Source: Talpa occidentalis (Eukaryota > Chordata > Mammalia > Eulipotyphla > Talpidae). Taken from it: a stretch of 64,000 nucleotides of DNA. Below are positions 50,060 to 62,434 of this stretch, one piece after another. The notes beneath the pieces were generated by a model. The model worked only from the letters and a program-made list of their open reading frames with translations, was not told the origin of the DNA and searched no databases. Each line of letters opens with the position of its first letter. The first letter of the stretch is position 1. The stretch is from positions 24,847,784 to 24,911,783 of the forward strand of contig NW_023602073.1 in NCBI RefSeq assembly GCF_014898055.3, read 5' to 3'. The position numbers were made by a program, and so were the translations under genes.

Positions 50060-50554
50060 AAAAATATTTTTATTTACTGATTTTGACAAGTGAAAATTTT
50101 ATATATGTATACGGTATGCAATGTGGTTCTGATATATACATGCATTTTGAAATGATTACTGAATCAAATGAATGGGCACATCTATCACTTCCCAGTTACT
50201 ATACTATTTTGTGTGTATAGTAAGAACACTGTGGATCTACTTTCTTAGCAAATTTCAAGAATATAATAGTCACCATGCTACATTGTCTCCAGACCTAATT
50301 ATTTTATAACTAAAATTTGTATCCTTTGATCAATATCTCATCTTTTACCTCCAAGTCTCTGTTACTGTTTGCCTTTTTTATTTTTAAGATTCCTCATATA
50401 AGTGAGATCATGTAATATTTGTTTTTCTGTTTTGAGCTTATTTCACTGAGCATAATGTCTCTAAGTTCATTCATGTTGTTGCAAACAGTAGGAGTTCCTT
50501 TCTAAGGCTAATGTTCCATTGCATGTACATAACACATATTTGAAAAAAGAATAT
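50060..50554 (-). repeat. Old L1 fragment, reverse orientation
   Basis: The plus strand shows a typical antisense old-L1 3' region: TTGAAATGATTACTGAATCA, ACACATCTATCACTTCCCAG, TAATAGTCACCATGCTACAT, then TCATATAAGTGAGATCATGT and TTTCACTGAGCATAATGTCT, which corresponds to the ORF2 end. It is more diverged than L1#1 and L1#2. Confidence 0.7.
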
Positions 50555-50822
50555 TCCTTTTTTTAATGATTTATTTATTTATGCATACATGAACTGGGGT
50601 AGAGGCCAGAGATTCAAGGGGTGAGAAGATTCACCAGAGACAGAGTGGAAAGCAGAACTAGCAGATCTACTGAAATACACTGTTGAGGGGAGCAGTGGGT
50701 GAGACAGGAAAGGTCTGCTGCACTATGTGGGTAGCTCCCTGGCTGGGGATTGAACTCGTGCTGCAGTGGCTGCCAATTGCTTCACAGTGCGGTGTTTAAC
50801 CCCTTCGCTACCAGGGAGGCCC
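50555..50822 (-). mobile_element. Rhin-1-like SINE, diverged
   Basis: Reverse copy of the GAACTGGGGTAGAGGCC subtype, ending CTACCAGGGAGGCCCC. Approximate TSD AAAAAAGAAYATT on both sides (50541 and 50823). Confidence 0.85.
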
Positions 50823-53569
50823 CAAAAAAGAACATTTCTATTCCTATTTTGCATGATTTGAGTCTGGGGATGCTATTATCATTAGTTTATATAGACAAAT
50901 TTATTGATATTCCCAGATTCTCAAAATAACCTGCCACATCATATGAAGTAGGAATTTCCACTTTCAGAGAGTGGGGGAAACCTACACCACAATTTCTGAA
51001 AGATCTTTCAATCATTTCTTTTAAAGGTATGGTCCCTTTTATATGACTAGAGACATGACTAGAACCAAATCAAGAAAACCCAGGGCAAATGCAGGCTCAG
51101 GGGAGCTGTGGCCCGGATGCTTCGTGCTTACCAAGAATCCCAATGGATCCTCTCTACCTTTCCTGCTTTCCCTGCAGTTAAACAGGAGCCATGAGACTAG
51201 TGCTGGTTAGTGGATAGCAAGCAGAAGTCACGCGTGTGCCTCCCCTTGCTCCTTCTTCCCTCATGTGAGGATGTTGGTGCACTGTGTGCAAGAGGTCTAG
51301 TGGCTATGTGAGGATACCAGCCATCTGATCCACGTTAGCATTTACTCTAGTGAAAAATAAACCTTTACTACCTTAAGCCTTTGGGATTTAGCATTTTTAG
51401 GGCAGTTAGCATTACTTACTCTGATTCATGAGTATAGCACAATACAGTTAAGTTCTCACTCAGTGTTGCTGACAGTCTTAGAAACTGAGATTTTAAGTGA
51501 AACAGGTAGAGGGAAACCAGATCCTACCCATAGCACAGGGCTCTGGAGTCTTAGGTCATGCCCTGTTGGGGCGTCCCCCAGAGAGGTTGTCTCTAAACAT
51601 ACATAGGTTGATTCTTCTTTTACTTAGTCAAATATTCCAACAAACAAGACTTCTGCCATCTGCTAAGATTAACACACATGAATAATCTCTGCAGATTATC
51701 CTAACAATGATAGGAGAAAAACCACCAAAGACCTAAAAAAGACTTCCTTTATCTAACTCTTGTAGGGCAAGAGGAACTTCTAAAACCATACAGTAACCTT
51801 GAGGATTCATGCATTCTCTGCTGAGTCCATGGTTGTGCCCTCCCTGCCCCTTGGTAGCCAATATTTGAAATGCTGCTAGAATAATCAGTCATTTAAAAAA
51901 GCTCTGAAATAGAAAATAGGAGTCCCTATCACTCAATGAGGGCCACTTCTTTTTAAAATAAAATAAAAAAAACCTTTTGAGTTTTAAACACTGAGATCAA
52001 TTCTATTCCTGCTGGGTAAAAAGTAACCCTTTTGTCCACTATACTTACTATAGCATTGAAAAATGCACAGGCAGCAGGAGCAGCTGCAAGGCACAAGCAC
52101 AGAAGCTGGCAGTGCCAGACAAGCTGTGGCTTTGTCCTCAACATCCACTATGGGCTTGCACATTGATCTGCACATATGTGCACATATACATGTGAACACG
52201 TGTGAATGCAAACACATACACACACATTCACAAACACACACAGTCAGGGCTCAGAAACACCATTTTGGCAACAAGATGTAAAGAAGTCAGTCTTAACTGT
52301 GTTTCTCAGCAGCTGGTGGCTGGGGTGGCAGGGCAAAGGGCTGCAGAGGTCTCTGCAAGACTCACACATGACTAATGACCAAGGGCTCCTGGGACTGGTG
52401 TGGTTTATGCTTCAACCGCAACCTCTACACATATGGTTTTGAAATTTCATTCCACCTCCTCCCAATATGTCACACTTGAGTCTTTTCAGTAGAGCTTTCT
52501 CACCTTTCATTAAAAACAAAAGTGAATGTTTTGCTGTCCTTAATTTCCTACTAGACAGTGTGGTGACCTGACTCAACACCTTTGAAAAGACATCAGCATT
52601 TTTGAAGGGCTTTTAGAAAAAATTTTCTTTTTTTGTGCAGCAAGTTAATGGGAGATGTCAAATGATGCAGAAGCAGTGGAACTACTAGAAAAGTCCGCAA
52701 GTTTGTTATGCAAATAACACAGGATGCAATAAGCTCTTTCCAGTCACAATTTCACTCTGATTTAGCTTTTTCCCATCACTCAATTTCAGCCTGGGGACTG
52801 GTATTTAATTTCAGTTTTGTTTATGGGAGATCTCAGAATGTACAGGAAAAGCCCATCAACTTTGTGGATGGAAATGAGCCTTCAGGTTTTGAAGGTTAAG
52901 ATGAGCAAATACAAGGGCCCTCTTACCAGTTCTCTCCAGTCCTCTCTAAGCTGTGCCCCATTCCATGCTAGACCACCACCAAAGCGATGATGATGATGGC
53001 AAGGAAGCAGAAGAGGAGTATGGAGCAAGGTTTCCAGGGATGGGTCTACAAGAAAGCTAAGCAAAACTCTCCTCCTGTCTACTTCCCTCCTGTCTTTCAT
53101 TTGACTGATTCACTGTGACGCGTATCCAGGGCACACTCAGTCAGTCAAAGTCAAGTAGAATCCATAAAGCCTTTGGCTGTTATCCTTATTTTTAGAAAGT
53201 GCCTCTGCAGCAGGAGAAATTACCTTGCCTGGGGAGGTCCAGCTCACAGTCAGCATATCCTTAGATTTTGGGGGGAGATGCCATTTGCCACCTTAGAGCT
53301 AGGCTGTGGTGTCGGGTACCTATCACCAATTTTCCCATACCATACATACTCGTCAAGCTACAGTTAGAAGTCAGGATTACTGTATTTTATTGCCTGTGCT
53401 TTGAGCATAAAAAATGTATTTCAGTTTTCTCCTTTGAATGTTGCCTTATGATTTAAAGCAGCACATAATCCTCTGTACGTAGTATTTTATATTCTGTTTA
53501 TAGTGACTATAGTGTGAGCTACTTAGGAGAATAAAACATAGATTTAGGATACTCTGTCTTTCTAGCATA

Positions 53570-53831
53570 ATATTTTTAAAAAGATTTATTTACTTATGCA
53601 TACAAGAGCTGGGGTACAGACCAGAGATGCAGGGGGTGCCAGAGACAGAGTGGAGAACAGAACAGGCAGACTGATGGAATTGCAACACTGAGGGGAGCAG
53701 CGGGCAAGACAGGAGAGATCTGCTGCATTATGTGGGTTGCCCCCTGGCCGGCCGGGGATCGAACTCATGCTGCAGAGGCTGCAGACTACCTCACAGTGCG
53801 GTGCTTAACCCTCTGCGCCACCAGGGAGGCC
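53570..53831 (-). mobile_element. Rhin-1-like SINE
   Basis: Reverse copy of the AAGAGCTGGGGTACAGACC subtype. Perfect 12-bp TSD CTTTCTAGCATA at 53558-53569 and 53832-53843. A short internal deletion follows ATGCAGGGGGTGCCAGAG. Confidence 0.9.
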
Positions 53832-53984
53832 CTTTCTAGCATATTAACCTCTAAATGAGTAAGAAGAACAGATTGGGTTTTATAAGGGCAATCAGGCTAT
53901 CATTTATCCACCTTCCTGTCTCATCCAACCCCCCTGCACCATGGTCCTGAAACCCACCTGCCACCACAGAGACAACAGCATGTG

Positions 53985-54259
53985 GTTTTTTTTTTTTTTT
54001 TAAAGATTTATCTATTTATGATTACAAGAACTGGGTATAGGCCAGGGGTGTGAGAGGTGAGAGGATTCACTCGAGACAGAGCAGGGACCAGAACAGGCAG
54101 ACAGACCGAAGTACACTGCTTAGGGGAGCAGCAGGCAAGTCAGGAGAGGTCTGTTGTGCCATGTGGGTAGCTCCATGCCTGGGGATCAAACTCGCACTAC
54201 AGAGGCTGCGGACAATTTCATAGCACCACGCTCAACCCCTTGCACCACCAGGGAGGCCC
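53985..54259 (-). mobile_element. Rhin-1-like SINE
   Basis: Reverse copy, AAGAACTGGGTATAGGCC subtype, about 150 bp beyond the previous SINE and in the same orientation. Imperfect TSD GAYRACAGCATGT at both ends. Confidence 0.88.
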
Positions 54260-54963
54260 AAGATGACAGCATGTTAAGCAAAGGCAATGACAAGAGTGAG
54301 AATGGGAGCAGAGGAACAATGCTGGTACTTATCTAGGGAGGGTCAACATCTGATCTACCACATGGTGCTTAGTGCTGGTTTCCATGCCTTAAATATAGAC
54401 TCCAACTACCAACAATCAACAGTCACCAATTGCTTTAACCTTAAATCTTCAGAGTCCCAGGCTCATAGACATGAAGCTAAAGGAAGCAGTTACAGATATT
54501 TAAATCAGCTTCTTTATACAACCTTATGTATTGTTCAGTAATCACTTGCAAACATTCTGAAAACTATCTGACCCAAAACTCCAGAGTTTTGATAAAGAGA
54601 GCTGATCCAAAGTTCTTTTAAAAATATGGCATATTGCTTTAATGATCAATCCACAGAAATAACTGCATTCAAATTAATGTGGATCCTCCAAGATGCTAAT
54701 CCCAAAATGTTGATACATACAAGCACACTTCATTTACATCATACAGAAGGGCTCTGCCTTATCAAAGCAAAATAGAATGACTATACTGTTAATAGGAAAA
54801 ATATGGGTTCCAGGTAAGAGACTGACTCTAGGAAACCCAAGGTAAGATGTAGTTCTTGGGCTGGATTCAGTTATAAATATATTCTTACTGGTCTGCCCAA
54901 AGTTTTAAAAAATTAGAATTTTCATTTAAAAAAACAGATTTTTTTTCCAGATGATCTGGCAAA

Positions 54964-54979
54964 CTGGTCCTTCATTTTT
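54964..54979. repeat. TSD, left copy of L1#2
   Basis: CTGGTCCTTCATTTTT, repeated exactly at 62218-62233. Confidence 0.88.
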
Positions 54980-55261
54980 TTTTACTTATTTTTTAAATTA
55001 ATTAAAAAACATTTTTTTACATCATTGTTCATTTTTAAACAATATTTGCTTCCCCCACCCCCTCATGTGCAGTCCCCATAGAGTTTCCTTCACCAATGCA
55101 CCCCTGCACCATCACCACAGTCCCCTGTGCTCTTCCCTCCCTTCCTCTGATCCCTCTCCCTCCTCCCCTGCAGGATGTCTCTGATTTATAACTGTCTGTT
55201 TTTGCTTTGTTGTGTTTTGTACTGTTATTATTTTTTTACACTGATGTCTTATTTGGTTCCC
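54980..55261 (-). other. L1#2 3'UTR (old-type 3' end)
   Basis: On the minus strand it runs from after the ORF2 stop through GGTGATGGTGCAGGGGTGCA and AAGCAAATATTGTTTAAAAA to GAACAATGATGTAAAAAAAT. The same terminus is found at 15.1, 45.2 and 11.65 kb. It differs completely from the L1#1 end. Confidence 0.8.
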
Positions 55262-58200
55262 CTATATTCCTGCTATAAGTGAAACCATCCAATATTTTTC
55301 TTTTTCCTTCTGGCTTATTGCACTGAGCATAATTCCTTCTAGCTCCATCCACATTGCTGCAAATGGCATGAGTTTATCTTTTTTGATTGCTGAATAATAT
55401 TCCATTGTATATATATGTCACATCTTCTTGATCCAGTCATCTACTTCTGGGGCATTTGGGTTGTTTCCAGGTTTCACCTATTGTAAATAGTGCTGCAATA
55501 AACGTAGGGGTACAGGTGGTCTTTGAATCAATGTTTTTGTGTCCTTTGGGTAGATCCCTAGGAATGGAATTGCTGGGTCATATGGTAGCTCCATTTTTAG
55601 TAGACTGAGGAACCTCCAAACAGCTTTCCATAATGATTGGACCAGTTTGCACTCCAACCAGCAACATAGGAGAGTTCCTTTTTCACCACTGCCAATCTTT
55701 GTTGTTGCTTGTTTTTTTTGATATGTGCCATTCTTCCTGGTGTAAGGGGGTATCTCAATGTAGTTTTGATTTGCAGTTCCCTGATTATAAGGGATGATGA
55801 ACATATTTTCATATGCCTGTTGGCCATTTGCATTTCCTCTTTGGAGAGATGTGTCTTAGGTTCTTCTGCCCATTTCTTGACTGGATTGTTTATTTTGTTT
55901 TTGTTGAGTCATGTGAGTTCTTCGTATATCTTTGTGATCAGTCCCTTATCTGTTGAATGGAGTGCAAAGATTTTTTCCCAATCAGGGGGGTGTCTCTCTG
56001 TTTTGGTTAATGTCTCTTTTGCTGTACAGAAGCTTTTCAGTTTGATATAATCCCAGGTGTTTATCTTTTCCTTGACTATCTTTGCTTTGGGTGATGAATC
56101 TTTAAAGATTTAATGTGATGTATGTCTTGGAGTGTTTTACTATATTTTCTTCCATATATTTTATGGCTTCAGGTCTTATGTCCAGTTCTCGAATCCATTT
56201 TGCATTGATTTTTGTGCATGATGAGAGGTAGTGGTCTAGTTTCATTTTTTTGCATGTGGTGCAAAAAAATTTTTTTGCATGTGGTCCAGTTTTCCCAGCA
56301 CCATTTATTGAACAAACTGTCCATGTTCCATTGCAATTCTTTGCTACTTTGTCAAAGATCAGTTGCCCATATAAGAGTGGTTTTATTTCTGAGCTCTCTA
56401 TTCAGTTCCATTGGTCTGTGTGTCTGTTTTGTTCCAATACCAAACTGTTTTAATTATTGTGGCTTTGTAGTATAGCTTGAAGTTTGGAAGTGTGACACCT
56501 CCTTTCTCCTTTGTTTAGGGCTTTGGCTATTGGTAGTTTTTTTGTGGTTCCATATGAATTTCATCAGTATTTGTTCTATTTCTTTGAAGAATGTTGTTGA
56601 GATTTTTATTGGAATAGCATTGAATCTGTATATTGCTTTTGGTAGGATGGACATTTTAATAATGTTAATTCTTCCAATCCATGAGCAGAGGATGTCTTTC
56701 CATTTCTTTGTGCCTTCTTCTATTTCTTTTAGCCTTCTTCTATTTCTTTTAACAGTGTTTTATAATTTTCTTAGTATAGGTTTTTCACCTCTTTTGTTAG
56801 GTTTATTCCCAAGTATTTGATTTTTTTTGTTTCAATTAATGATGTTTCATCTCATCAAAGAGATGGTTTTCTTGATTTCTTCTTCTTCCGATTGATTGTG
56901 TATAGGAAGGCTACTGATTTTTGTGTGTTGCTTTTGAATCCTGCTACTTTACTGAACTGGTTGATTATTTTGAGTAGTTTTTCTGTGGAGTTTTTGGTGT
57001 TCTGTATGTATATTATCATATCATCTGCAAATAGTGATAGTTTTACTTCTTTTTCCCTACTTGGATTCCTTGTATGTCTTTCTCTTTTCTTATTGCCCTG
57101 GGTAGGACCTCCAGTATTATATTGAAGAGCAGTGGTGAGAGAGGACATCCTTGTCTTGTTCCTGATCTTAAAGGAAAGGCATTCAGCTTTTCGCCATTGA
57201 AAATAATATTGGCAGTGGGTTTGTTGTATATGGCTTTTATCATGTTAAGGTATGTTCCTTCTATCCCGAGAATATCAAGGGCCTTCATCATAAATGGATG
57301 TTGGACTTTGTCAAATGCTTTTTCAGCATCTATTGATATGATCATATGGTTTTTACTTTTCTTTTTGTTGATGTGTTGGATTACACGGATCGATTTTCAT
57401 ATGTTGAACCATCCTTGTGCCCCTGGGATGAATCCCACTTGATCGTGGTGTATTATCCCTTTGATGCATTGTTGGATTCTGTTGGCAAGGATTTTGTTGA
57501 GGATTTTTGCATCAGTGTTCATTAGGGAGATTGGCCTGTAATTTTCTTATTTTTGTGCTGTCTTTGTTTGGTTTTGGTATTAGTGTAATGTTGGCTTCAT
57601 AGAATGTATTTGGTAGTATTCCTTCTTTTTCAATTTTTTGAAAGAGTTTGTGTAGGATAGGCACTAATACACTGCTGAATGTTTGGTAGAATTCATTTGT
57701 GAAGCCATCTGGATCTGGGCTTTTGTTTTTGGGGAGTGCTTTGATTATTGCCTCAATTTTGCTGTTTGTAATTGGTCTGTTAGGTGTTCTATTTCTTCTT
57801 TGTCCAGCTTTGGAAGATTATATCATTCTAGGAATTTGTCCATATCTTCTAGGTTGTTGAATTTGTTTGCATATAAGTTTTCATAGTAATCTCTGATTAT
57901 TCTTTTGATTTCTACTGAGTCTGTTGTGATTTCTCCTCTTTCGTTTATAATCCTATTTATATGTGTTTTCTCCCATTTCTTCTTTGTGAGCCTGGCTAGA
58001 GATTTGTCTATTTTGTTTTTTTTTTTTTTTTCAAAGACCCAACTTTTGGTTTCATTGGTCTTTTGGATTGGTTTTTTAATTTCCATTTCATTTATTTCTG
58101 CTTTGATTTTTATTATTTTCTTTCTTCTGCTGGCTTTAGTTTTTTTTTTGTTGTTCTTTTTCTAGCTCTTTGAGATGTGAGATTAGGTTGTTTCTTTGAG

Positions 58201-59142
58201 TTCTTTCTTGTTTGTTGATGTAAGCCTGTATTGCTATATATTTTCCTCTTATTACTGCTCTTTCTGCATCCCATACATTCTGGAAAGTGGCGTCCTCCTT
58301 GTTGTTCAACTTAAAGTATTTTTTAATTTCTTCTTTGATCTCCTCATTCGTCCAGTGGTCTTCCAGTAGTGTGGATTTCAATGACTATGAAGTGGGTTCC
58401 TTGTTTTCTTTTCATGATTTATTATTTCTAGTTTGATGCCTTTATGATCAGAGAAGATAGTTGGAATGATTTTGGTCTTCACTAATCTGTTGTTGTTTGT
58501 CTTGTGGCCCAGTATGTGATCGATTCTGGAGAATGATTCATGCGCATTTGAGAAAAATGTGTATTCAGTTTTTTTTGGGTGCAGTGTCCTATAGATGTCT
58601 GTTAAGTCCATGAGTTCTATGTCTTTATTTAGGGCTCTAGTGTCTTTGTTTATTTTTTGTCTCATTGATCTTTCCATTGGTGAGAGTGGGGTATTGAAGT
58701 CTCCTACTATATATGTATTTTCTTTAATGTCTGTTTTCAGAGCTGATAATAATTATCTAATATATTTTGGTGCTCCTTCATTTGGTGAGTATATATTGAT
58801 GAGCGTTATTTCTTCCTTTTTTTTGGTCCCCTTGATCATAATGTAGTGTCCATCTTTGTCTCTTTTAACCTTTTTTAATTTGAAGTCTATTTCATCTGCT
58901 GTAAGTATTGCTGTTCCTGCCTTCTTTTTTGGTCCATTTGCTTGTAGGATTGTTTTCCAACCTTTCACTTTCAGTCTATGTTTATCTTTTGTGGTTAAAT
59001 GTATTTCCTGGAGACAGCATAAGGTTGGATTTTGTTTTTTTTTTTTAATCCAGGCTGCTACTACTCTGTGTCTTTTTATTGATGAGTTTAATCCATTTAC
59101 ATCCAGAGTTAATATTGATATGTTGACATCTGTATTTGCCAT
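55262..59142 (-). pseudogene. L1#2 ORF2p remnant, many breaks
   Basis: Begins MANTDVNISILTLDVNGLNS at 59142 and ends at a TAG at 55262-55264. Open pieces include the endonuclease N-terminus (59142-58753), a middle piece (58677-58378), parts of the linker (58086-57823), the RT palm with [19 protein letters not shown] (57345-57043) and [12 protein letters not shown] (57148-56855), and the C-terminal piece near 55800-55480. The frame changes at least six times. Unlike L1#1 the catalytic FADD is kept. It has clearly been inactive for a long time. Confidence 0.9.
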
Positions 59143-59194
59143 GCTGTTTGCCTTCTTTGTGATTTCATTCCTTGCTTTATTCTGTTCTTCTTGT

Positions 59195-60483
59195 TCATTC
59201 CTCTGTTGGTTTTGACTTTAGAAATTCTTGTAGATTTTTTTTGGAGTGGGGCTTTTGTTGTAATGAATTTCTGGAGTTTCTGTTTGTCTGATAATGTCCA
59301 TATTTTTTCTTCATAGAGGAAGGAGAGCTTTGCAGGGTAAAGTATTCTTGCTGGAGTGAAGTTTGTTGAATATGTTACTCCATTCTCTTCTTGCCCGTAG
59401 TGTTTCTTTGGAGAAGTCTGAGGTTAACCTGATTGGCTTTCCCTTGCAAGTTATCTGTTTCTTCCCCCTTGCCAGTTTCATTACTTTTTCCTTGTCTTGG
59501 ACTCTTGCAAGCTTTACTATTATGTGTCTTGGTGTAGTTTTCTTTTCATTGTGGTAATTAGGTGCTCATCTTGCTTCTTGTATGTCTATGTTTGTCTCCT
59601 TTTTCATGCTTGTGAAGTTTTCTTTAATTATCTCCTTGAATAATTTCTCAGTTCCTTTGTCTCTCTTCTCACCTTCTGGAATGCCTATAACTCTTACATT
59701 TCCTCTCTTCATGGAGTCTGATAATTGTCAAAGAATGTCTTCATACTTCTTCCTTTGCACTCCTCTCTCCTTTTCTCTTTTGGCTCTTTTTATTTCTGTA
59801 TCTTCGAGAGTACTGATCCGTTCTTCCATTTCATCAATTCTGTTATCACTGCTTTCCCCAGAGTTCTTTATCTCCTCTAGTAATCTTTTAATCTCCTGCA
59901 TTTCTTTTCTTTCCTTTTTTGAAGTCTCAATTTCATTCTTCAGCTCAGCAATTATTTGTCTCAAATCATTTTTTTTTTAAAGATTTATATTTTATTTATA
60001 CAAGAGCCGGGGTATAGGCCAGATGTGCAGGAGGGTGACAGGATTCATCAGAGACAGAGCGGGGAACAGAACAGGCAGACTGACGAAATACACTGCTGAG
60101 GGGAGCAGTGGGTGAGACAGGAGTGGTCTGCTCACCATGTGGGTTGCTCCGAGGCTGGTGGGGATCCAACCGGTACTGCAGAGGCTGCGGACAGCTTCAC
60201 AGCACTGCGCTCAACTGCTTGCGCCACCAGGGAGGCCCTCAAATAATTTTTTTTCCTTTTCCTTTTCTTTCTGCTTTTTAATCATGATGATCATTAATTT
60301 TCTATTTGACTTGCCAAAAAGTTCTTCCATGTCATTTTTAAGCTCTGGTGACTGTTTTTCTTTTTGTGGTGTGTCCTCCTCCTGTGGGCTTGCTTGGTTA
60401 TTTATATTTTTCCTTCTCCCTGCTGCTTGCTTTCTAATTAGTTCTATGTGTTGGGATGTTGTGCCACTGGTGTTAGGGGGCAT
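59195..60483 (-). pseudogene. L1#2 ORF1p remnant interrupted by a SINE
   Basis: Starts MPPNTSGTTSQHIELIRKQ at 60483 and would end at TGA 59195-59197. A SINE (59968-60238) splits it after about 80 codons. The coiled-coil part (ELKNEIETSKKERKEMQEI; RIDEMEERISTLEDTEIKR) is readable at 59964-59728, where a TGA follows. The rest, including an RRM-like VRVIGIPEGE stretch, is in pieces. Alignment with the intact L1#1 ORF1 in this same window supports the call. Confidence 0.88.
59968..60238 (-). mobile_element. Rhin-1-like SINE nested in L1#2 ORF1
   Basis: Reverse copy, AAGAGCCGGGGTATAGGCC subtype, ending GCGCCACCAGGGAGGCC. TSD CTCAAATMATTTTTTT (one mismatch) at 59959 and 60238. It post-dates L1#2. 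Confidence 0.9.
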
Positions 60484-60639
60484 CTCTTTGGGGTGCTCCT
60501 TCAGGGGTATCGGAAACTGTTTACCAGACCAAGTCTAGCACTGTATGCCAAAACTCCACCAAGGTGTTGATGCTGTGTTGCTAGGCACTGACCCTTATAG
60601 TTCCCTCCCTCTGTATTTACTCAGTTCCAGCAGGGAATC

Positions 60640-61510
60640 AGCTAGTTGGTGATTTTGTTCTGGTCATTAGGTGGCGCCAGAGACCTGTACTTGCTGACCT
60701 GTGCTTTTTCCCAGTGGTTCTCTGAGAAACAGAGGGGGGAGGGGAGCACCTCAACACAGGGGCTCTTGTTCAAGCTGGGTGCTGTGTCTGCCCTGCATTC
60801 ACCCAGTCCTGTGCCTACAGCTTATGGATCCCGTGCCCTGAATTCTGCGCTCTAGGTCTTAGTTCCAGGGCTATCAGATCCAAAATGCTGCCTGTCACCC
60901 TGTGCAGTGCCCACTGTTATGGTGCACCCCATGCCCCAGATCCTGTGCCTGGCTCTCAGTTCCAGAATGGGCCTTGCTCCATGCCTTGTTTCCCCTCTTA
61001 CCTCTGTTTGTGTGGCCCACGCTCTCTCAGAGCCTGAGGGTGGTTTTAGGATCCCTGGCTTCCAACTATCAGGAAGTTGGTGATTTTGTTCTAGGTGGCA
61101 CCAGAGATCTTTCCTAGTATCCTTTGGAAACTGCATTTTTTCTGGTGGGTCTCCGGGGAATAGAGTGGGGGTGGCATGGAGTGCCTCAACGGCGTGGGGT
61201 AGCTGTGTCTGCCCTGTGCCCCACCGTCATGGGGATCCCACACCCCGAATTTCATGCCCTGGCTCTCAGTTCTGAAGCCCTCAGATCCGGGAAGCAGGCA
61301 GTAGCCCAGTTCAGTGTCTGCAGAAATGGCGCCTTTTGCACCCTGTTCCCGGTGGCCTGGTTTATGATTACCCAGTGAGGGTCATTCACCTCAGTGATGG
61401 TTCCCGCATGTCTCCCCGCAAACCTAGGTGTGGGCACGGGGGCCTGGGCAGCTGTGATCCGTGTATGCTTTTCAAGTGCGTGTGCTTTTCTGCACAAGCT
61501 TATTGGCTGG
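60640..61510 (-). promoter_or_regulatory. L1#2 5'UTR tandem monomers (about 425 bp)
   Basis: Two homologous units on the plus strand: GTTGGTGATTTTGTTCT at 60645 and 61076, GCTGTGTCTGCCCTG at 60781 and 61202, CTCTCAGTTC followed by TCAGATCC at 60855 and 61262 approximately. The period is 420-431 bp. This is a promoter-monomer layout. CpGs have largely decayed, in contrast to L1#1. Confidence 0.7.
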
Positions 61511-61887
61511 TCTTGGGTTACTTGTAGGTCTCTCCACACCTTATCTTCCTCCAGTGGTGCCTGGAGCCATTTGCTCACCTCCATGGCGACTCCTACATGG
61601 TTCTCCACAGTTCCCATTCCCGGTGTCCGGTGCCTGCAGTAGTTCCTTTCCAATCACAGTCCTGCTCAATCTCTAGTTTGTTCTTGTTATTGTTTTTTTC
61701 TTTCCTCCTTTCTGTTGGTCTGTGTGTGCAGGCTTTGTGGGTGGGGGAGGGTAGCAGGGTTCTGAGCTTTCCTCTCTTCTTTTCCTCTTTTATGGCAACT
61801 TTCCACTTTGGGCAGTTTGACAGAGTTGCCCGTTTATCTTCCCGGTTCGCTCAGGACCTGCCACTTTTCCTTCCTATAACTCTTTTT

Positions 61888-62153
61888 GTTTTAAAGATTT
61901 ATTTATTTATACAAGAACTGGGGTATAGGTCAGATGTGTGGGAGGGTGAGAGGACTTACCAGAGACAGAGTGGGGAACAGAACAGGCAGACTGACTGAAA
62001 TACACTGCTGAGGGGAGCAGCGGGTGAGACAGGAGAGGTCTGCTGTGCCATGTGGGCATCTCCGCTGCCGGCAGGGATTGAACCTGCACTGCAGAGGCTG
62101 CAGACAGCTTCACAGCGCTGCGCTCAACTGCTTGGGCCACCAGGGATACCCAA
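61888..62153 (-). mobile_element. Rhin-1-like SINE nested in the L1#2 5'UTR
   Basis: Reverse copy, AAGAACTGGGGTATAGGTC subtype, ending GGCCACCAGGGATACCC. It splits a segment that in L1#1 reads AACTTTTTTTAATGGGAG (minus strand, near 33280), so AACTYTTTT is the likely TSD. Confidence 0.88.
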
Positions 62154-62217
62154 CTTTTTTTTTTAATGGGCAGACTTACAGCATTTTCCCACCCTGTGTT
62201 GATCCTCTTGGGGGTTC

Positions 62218-62233
62218 CTGGTCCTTCATTTTT
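62218..62233. repeat. TSD, right copy of L1#2
   Basis: CTGGTCCTTCATTTTT, identical to 54964-54979. Confidence 0.88.
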
Positions 62234-62434
62234 GCAAAACAACAGGGGGCTGATATTGAACAGAAATGGCCCCTTTAGATAAGAGATGGATTTTCCATTT
62301 CACCTCAGGTCCTAACACACCATTAACAATCTTAGAACTGCCTGCTTCACTTATGTTCAGTATCTATCTGGCACCTTCACACATTTGAGGTTACCCTTCT
62401 TTAGGTCAACCTATCTTGTATTTCCTAAAATGTT

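Larger units (their letters stand above)
54980..62217 (-). mobile_element. L1#2: full-length older LINE-1 with nested SINEs
   Basis: Read on the minus strand: 5' end near 62217, 5'UTR to 60484, ORF1 remnant, ORF2 remnant, 3'UTR to 54980. A perfect 16-bp TSD brackets 7.2 kb. Two SINEs (59968-60238, 61888-62153) are inserted within it, leaving about 6.7 kb of L1. The 5'-most 300 bp align with L1#1, but the middle of the 5'UTR and the 3' end differ. It is in the same orientation as PHACTR1. Confidence 0.93.
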
